Shown here piece by piece: positions 58,157 through 64,000 of a DNA stretch of 64,000 nucleotides. Origin of the DNA: Saccharum officinarum. Lineage: Eukaryota > Streptophyta > Magnoliopsida > Poales > Poaceae. Location: the NCBI GenBank assembly GCA_020631735.1, contig CM036199.1:16759955-16823954 (forward strand), given 5' to 3'. Under the pieces are notes generated by a model, which was given only the letters and a program-made list of their open reading frames with translations, made no database searches and was not told where the DNA came from. A program made the translations under genes and the position numbers. Within the stretch, counting starts at the first letter, position 1, and each line of letters opens with the position of its first letter.

Positions 58157-59750
58157 TCAGTGAGTACTGACTACAAGGTACGTTACAGTGTATTCATGAT
58201 AATTGGTGTTTCTTCTTCTCGTTTCGTTAAAAGAAAGTTGATTTCATACACGCGTGTAGTTCAGTGGCGGATGCACGTTCAAGCTGTGGGGCACGGTTTT
58301 GGCGCAGCAAATAGACCCTGCCTCATAGTACTATGTCTTGGCCCCACAGCTCCTACTAGCTAGCTGGCCCCACGAGGTTTGATTTCTGGATTCGCGTATA
58401 TATATTGTTATGTTGGTCCTTTGGTCCTGCAAAACCTTCTTCCACGGCACGCTCATGGTTCTTCGTTCAGTTCCCGTGAGCAACGAACCCGTTACCTTTT
58501 TACCTACGATCGCTACTGCACTACTCGAAGTTGGTACCTACTTCGAGTACTTGCTACTTGGGGCAGCACAATTGTTCCCGACGCTACTGCTGTGTTCACG
58601 ATGCTACTGCATTCTGCTACTAACTGATGTTATAGTGCACTCCTGAGTACCAACTATCACGTCATGATGCATGTCAGGATTTGATAGGAAGTGTGCAGTT
58701 TCTTGTCACAGCTAGTCTCCATGGATGTTCGGTAGTATAACAACCATCACATATACCAATTCTTCTCGTCAACCATCACATCCATTTTTGCTTTTTGAAT
58801 TCTTTTTTAGTTTTGATCTGTTTAGTTCACCAAAGAAAGGTTTTTTGATTTTACAATGCATAGAATTTTTTTGCATTTTGCTTTTTAAATTTATATTTTT
58901 TTATCTCTTTGGTCTTGTTCTTTGGATTTTTTTTTCCAGGTGTAGCATGAGATGGATTCTTTGGTTATATTTGAATCTCAGGTACTTCTAAATATTGGCT
59001 TCCTTGTTCTAGTTTACTTAGGTTTTAGTATCTTGTTAATTATAATGGCTTAATTTTGTAGTTACAGTAGAGTTCAATTGGCGTCTGTTTTTAGATGGAA
59101 TGCATAATTCGTGTGATTTGATCTCCTGTTTCACTCAAATTTTGCTTTTGTTTAGATTTGTATGATTTGTGATCATAGGCTCTCAATCACACAAAATTTG
59201 GTTTTGGTTTCATTTGTGTGATTTGCCCCCTCGAATTGCTTGAGTGATCAGAGGGGGTCAAATCACCCGAGTTGCAAATAGACATATTCTTTACGTATTC
59301 TTTCTTCCTCTACCGTCGTCCCATCTTCTACCTCTAGCTCCCATGTGCCTTGCTGCCGGTCGGTGCCCAACCTGGGGACGCCCAGCCGGACTCCGCGTCC
59401 ACCCGGCACTCAGGTTTGGCCTCGTCGCGCTCAGGCCTCTGCCGCCGGCTGGAGTCCGTCCCCGCCGCGCCGGGTGCTACGCCGAACTCGACCCCAGTTG
59501 CGTCGAATCCGGCCCAGCCGCGCCGCCGAAACCTGCCACAGTCGCGTGCGGGTCCGGCCCATCCGCGCTGGGTCCGCGCCGCTGGAGTTTGCCACCGTCA
59601 AGCGCGCCGCCAGCCTTCGTCCTCCTCTGGTGCCTGCTTTGCCTTTTGAGAGAGAGGGGAAGCAAGAAAGAGAAGAGACGGAGAAGAATGGAGAGAGAAC
59701 CAAAAGCCCATGAACATCTCGTTGTTTGAGCAAGATAAGCGCCGAGAGAA
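58157..59750. other. Intergenic, no gene seen
   Basis: AT-rich except a GC island at 59340-59640 where several frames overlap without motifs. Confidence 0.4.
58709..58771 (+). repeat. Direct repeat copy 1 (about 62 bp)
   Basis: 'cagctagtctcc(a/g)tggatg' through 'caattcttctcgtca' occurs here and at 60063-60123 with one substitution and a 2-bp difference. Confidence 0.9.
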
Positions 59751-59752
59751 GA

Positions 59753-59972
59753 GGGGCTCGTTTACATTGCAAAAAATTCTAAACAGTATCACTTTCGTCT
59801 TTTTGGCAAATATTGTCCAATCGTGGACCAATTAGGCTCAAAGATTTATCTCGTGATTTCCAACTAAACTGTGTAATTAGTTATTTTTTTACCTACATAT
59901 AATGTTGCATGCATGCGTTCAAAGATTGATGTGATGGAGAGAGTGTGCTTTTAGGGTGCATCTAAACAAGGC
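59753..59972. mobile_element. Decayed Tourist-like MITE
   Basis: Related to the MITE at 47496 through 'ggcaaa(a)t(a)ttgtc(c/t)aatc', 'accaattaggctcaaagatt' and 'gtaattagttatttttttacctacat'. The ends have decayed and no target duplication could be fixed. Confidence 0.6.
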
Positions 59973-60062
59973 GGAGATTAGCTTTTCTCTTTCCTGATAA
60001 GCATATTGCTGACGTGGATTGCTATAAGCTAACTGAGTTGGCACTGTTGGAGACGCCCTAAA

Positions 60063-60123
60063 CAGCTAGTCTCCGTGGATGTTCGGTAGTATAACAACCA
60101 TCACATACCAATTCTTCTCGTCA
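60063..60123 (+). repeat. Direct repeat copy 2 (about 62 bp)
   Basis: Second copy of the 58709 segment, in direct orientation 1.35 kb away. Confidence 0.9.
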
Positions 60124-60512
60124 GCAGTCTAGTGGGGCGAGGAGAGTAGTGACGATTGAGAGCACATGCTAGCTAGCAGCGATCCAAACCGATCGAGTAG
60201 CTAGTAGGATGACAGCACACTAGCTAGTGACAACTGGCAAAGAGATATACTACTATATATATTCGTTTGGTGCATCGTGCATACAGGCATACATGGGGAA
60301 GACACCATGCATGGGTTACTTCATTGGCAGCAGAAACAAGAACCACAGAGAACGAAGCAAAAAACGAAAAAGAAAAGGTTTTGACGATACATGCGCTGCC
60401 ATTTGAAAACATTCATCAATATAATGGACGGACGAGGTGCTCCCAGTACATTTAACCTAAGGCTGCAGGTTGCTACATGTCCCGCTGATGAGACGAGAGG
60501 CACGGATCAATA

Positions 60513-60760
60513 CTCCCTTCATCTACAAAATAATACAACCATGAGATCCGTGCTAGTCAAACTAGCTCCAATTTAACTAAATTTATAGTAAATAGTATTA
60601 ATATTTATGTTTACAAATAAATTTATTATAAAAATATAACTAATCTAATTGTACTTATTTTGTATCGAAAGTGTTATTACCATTTTATATAAATTCAATT
60701 AAAGTTTAAATTGTTTGGCTTATCAGAAAACGAGAATTGCATTATTTTATGAACACTTGA
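60513..60760. mobile_element. Stowaway-like MITE relic
   Basis: It begins CTCCCTTCATCTACAAAATAATACAACC after TA. The right part (complement CATAAAATAATGCAATTC) matches the left inner repeat. AT-rich interior. Boundaries are approximate. Confidence 0.5.
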
Positions 60761-62765
60761 TAGAAGTACGTAACGTGGGCTCCCACGGCATCTGGATTTT
60801 TCATATCATATATATGATATATACCGCTCCGGCTCCGTCCAATGCATCACTGTTTATATCTGTACGCTAACTGTTTACCCAAGTTATTTTTCTCTCTCCT
60901 CTCTCCCTCACGGAGCCACCGAAGCTAAATATTTTAGCTCCGCCGGCTCCGGCTTCTTTGACACACCGTGCCGGAGCCAGAGCCGGAGCCTGCGAAAGCT
61001 CGGCCAAGTGGGTCCACAGTATGCGCTTGGACGTGCGAGCGAGGCCGGAGGCCCCCAGCCCTTAGCTTTGGGCATGCACTAGTTAACTCTTGTGGCGCCA
61101 CGCCGGGCCTGATGGAACATCGGCCACTGTGGCGATGAACAGTCATATAAGCGCTCACAAGTGAGCTACGCTCCGGTCGACTTTCGCCTGGCTCCCTAGG
61201 CCCAATCCTGGATCCTACTCTTTATTGGCAAGCGTAGGCACGTACGCCTATAGGCTCCGACATGGTCGTGTGACGCTGCCGTGAGTTGGTTCTCTCACCC
61301 GGCCTCTCCAGCAGGCGCATGCGCATGCAGCTGCGCGCGGGCCGGCCGGGCATGCTGCATCTGCATGCCAGTGTGGTCTGTGGAGGGCTGGCTGCGCGCG
61401 ACGGCGAGACGAGCGAGCGAGCTGCATGCTGAGCACGCAGCGTGCGTGCGTGGAGGTAGCAGGGCATTGTAGCAGCACAGCCCCGGCTCCTGTCCTGTGA
61501 GCGTGTGACGGGACTTGACGAACCAGCATGCAGCTGGAGGAGCGGTGGTGGTGCCCCCGGCCGGCATGCACGCCGTACGGCAGTGTGGCGCCGATGCTGC
61601 GCATGCCATGCCACACACCATGTGAAACGAAACCCCCGGCCCAGCGAGGATACATGGACGCATGCATGCGCGTACGTCGTACTACTGTGCAGACGCAGGA
61701 ACAGGTGCTGCTGGTGCGGATACATGCATATCGACCGGTTCGGGTAACTATGTTGTTACTGAGAGGAGGGAGCTGTTTGAGAATGGATCGTCAGCCTGTG
61801 TGCCATCCATGCATCTCCATCGTGTGTATAGCTAGCTAGGACTCACGTATAGCTAGCTAGGACTGACTAGCGCTGTATATGTGTCGTTGGGAGCAGACAG
61901 ATTTGTACACTTTTCAGGATTCTGAAGAATCTCCGATGCAGCCACATACGTACTATGCTACAGGCAGTTGCGAGAGACAGAGACGTATACACGTATGTAC
62001 ACTACTGTAGTAGAGTAGGAGTAGTATAGTAGAGTATGGCCGCCAGTTAGCCTAGTAGGCCCTAGATAGATAGCTACAAAAGCTCACGCCTGATCAGATC
62101 ACCATCTCTGATCTCTGCCTGTTCAGAGCGTCCTGGCTCTACCTAACCTACCTCAAGCAAGCTGTGTTTAGAAAAAGTGTAAAAAAGTAAGCCTTTATTT
62201 GGCAAATGTCCAACATTTACAAATTAGTAAAACAACACGACCATCTACATTTAGCTCATGTTTGCATGGAATCTTTTGTTTGCACAGTGCTTTTTTGAGG
62301 AAACACAGCCAAGCAAGCAAAAATCGCCGATGCGCCTACACGCCGTAGCACGCAGCTGCATCTGCATGCATGATCAGGCGGTAGCTAGTAGACCGTAGAC
62401 GAGACCAGCCCATGTTCATCTCCATAATTAGCCCGTCGATGGATTCCCCAGCAGGTGGCTGGTGAAGTGTCCTGTTCACGCAACAGTGCCTCGACTCTGA
62501 TTCGTTCAAGCAACTCGCTACTGGACCACCACCACCCGTCCCTCTTGCGCTGCCCTGGTCGTCGTAAACCTTAACTTCCTCGTGGTACACTCTCCCCCTC
62601 TCTCGCTACTGCGTGCCCATCGGGCACGTACCGACAGGCCTCTGAACGGTCCTCTCCGGATTCCGCCCGGGCCTCTGATGGCCCGGTCTCCTCTACCTAG
62701 ATGAGTTCACTCCAGGAGTTTAATCTGGACTGGATCGGAGGTCGTGCATCGGAGCAGTTGCATGC
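60761..62765. other. Intergenic, no gene seen
   Basis: 60820-61020 has repeats of 'ggctccggc' and its complement. 61300-61700 is GC-rich and full of GCATGC words. The frame 62336-62590 (minus, 84 codons) and those at 61222-61839 show no motif. No RNA gene recognised. Confidence 0.4.
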
Positions 62766-62990
62766 ACTCCCTCCCATTCTTTTCACATGTTATATTTACT
62801 AGGTTTGTCCTAAGATAAACATTTCTAACTTTGACCACTAATTTCAAAAAATCCATATAATTACGATAACTATATATGTATTATAAAAATATTTCTCATA
62901 CTGAATCTAAAAACATAAGTCTTAATTATGTTGTTAACCTATACAATTTTTTTTAAAAAATGACCCTCAAAGATAAAAATATTTTCTTTT
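62766..62990. mobile_element. MITE-like relic
   Basis: It starts CACTCCCTCCCATTCTTTTCACATG, a beginning common to Stowaway-like MITEs in grasses, followed by AT-rich sequence. The matching right end is not clear. Confidence 0.35.
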
Positions 62991-62999
62991 TGACAGAGA

Positions 63000-64000
63000 T
63001 GAGCCAATTTTTATAGAAAAACATATAGAGTTTTATAGCCCAACGCGTAACACAGTCAACGAACACAAAACTGGGGTTATAATTAGAGTGCATGAAAATG
63101 ACTCCACAAAAAGAACCTAATTGCAATTTTAGCACCGAAAAACTACATAGGAAAGGAACCCTCTTCCAGATAAAGAAGTCTTGCTTCAAACTAAGACCTC
63201 CACGGCTCCACATCCATATCTCTTGACCAGTTCCAAAATATCTTCAACCATAGCTTCTGAATTTTCAGCATGTCATTCAGGTAGTTTAATTTGAGTCCGC
63301 CTTCTTCAAGAGGATTTTCCATTTCCACAAGTTAGATGTTTGGGGAAACTTTTTCTCAATCCCCATTTTATTTCGTACATTCCACAATTAAACCCCATAA
63401 TAAGATAGTGGTGAAAATGAAAAGCTTTATGTTTTTTTGTGTGCAATGCAAAGGAATCAATGTCTCAACCTCCTCCTGACACTTATCCCACCCCATAGCT
63501 TCCTTGTTGTAAGCCCAAATGACTTGCACGATTTTATAGTGGAAAAATATGTGGTCTATAGCTTCTAGCATGCCTTAGAGAATACTATTGTGACTCCCTT
63601 TCCATTTCTTTTTGTTCATATTGACACCTGACTAGACTTTGTTTTGTGTATCTAGCCAGATGAAAATCTTAGGTTGCAACAACATACTATTCTTCCAAAG
63701 CTTTTCTATTCTTTTGTTGAGACCACCCCTCTAAACATTATTCTTTGATACATTGATCTAGTAGCATATACACCCCTGATTTCTCCAAAATCCAATTAGC
63801 TAGTCCTCCTCTTCATTCAGTCTAAAGTTTTTTAGAAAAGACATCAAATTCTCCCATTCCTGCATATCCTCCACCCTAAAAGTTGTTCTGAATTCCACCC
63901 TCCAGTTATCCTCCACCCAAAAGTTACTTATCAAGCAATCGATTATCACCACACGGAGCATATAATCCATCGGATTCCAATTTTAGTGGAACTTCACAAG
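63000..64000 (-). mobile_element. LINE fragment (zf-RVT and flanks), off the right edge
   Basis: Minus-strand 'EAIDHIFFHYKIVQVIWAY' (63500-63571) is the conserved end of the zf-RVT domain, followed toward 63200 by a C-terminal region. Upstream 'KIFIWLDTQNK' (near 63640-63675) is the start of the same domain. Several stops break it. It extends beyond the window. Confidence 0.65.

Noticed and set aside
59244..59729. 161-codon + frame in a GC island
   Set aside because: No motif and three overlapping frames of similar composition.
62336..62590. 84-codon minus frame
   Set aside because: Considered as a small peptide gene, but there is no signal peptide, domain or clear promoter.

Overview
The window looks like grass nuclear DNA, most likely a panicoid/Andropogoneae species such as sorghum, sugarcane or Miscanthus. 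The evidence is GC-rich monocot exons with GT-AG introns next to AT-rich introns, nested LTR retrotransposons, CACTA, hAT and Tourist-like elements, plant L1-type LINEs, and a SIRE-type LTR full of GGACGCG palindromes. There are two 100-base N gaps (25986-26085 and 51817-51916). Only two protein genes look intact outside transposons: a 2-oxoglutarate/Fe(II) dioxygenase with three exons (21859-24348, +) and an intronless ATL-type RING-H2 ubiquitin ligase (53777-54652, +).

Layout. Positions 1-15081 are a nested LTR stack. A complete, very young chromovirus-type Gypsy element (Tekay/Del-like, 565-11813, minus strand, 2747-bp LTRs, TSD CCCCT) sits inside the LTR of an Athila-like element (398-12915), which may itself sit in the leader of a second one (LTR 13852-15081). 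The Tekay element has an extra 284-aa ORF upstream of gag whose N-terminus resembles the histone H3 tail with isoleucine at the lysine-9 position. Its Gag-Pol reading frame is open but has no protease domain. Positions 15400-21176 hold a decayed LINE split by a second 5'-truncated LINE with a perfect 16-bp TSD. A 440-bp MITE follows, then the dioxygenase gene, a subtilase relic, a LINE scrap and a broken dioxygenase duplicate cut by the first gap. 26086-31960 is LTR debris (SIRE-like, then probably Tekay-like).

32065-49972 is a GH32 beta-fructofuranosidase (invertase / fructan exohydrolase type) cluster with three incomplete copies, all on +. Copy A carries a hAT MITE. Copy B has a CACTA element in one intron and a nearly full-length 5.8-kb LINE in its last exon, and a 3.3-kb hAT element inserted just upstream of what remains of it. 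Copy C has deletions. Each transposon boundary is fixed by an exact target-site duplication.

The right third has the ATL gene, a Ty1/copia gag relic with an internal tandem duplication, another LINE of the same family as the inner one, microsatellites, MITE remnants and a LINE fragment running off the right edge. Apart from the two intact genes and possibly part of GH32 copy B, the coding-like sequence belongs to mobile elements or pseudogenes. I saw no tRNA, rRNA, miRNA precursor or CRISPR array.
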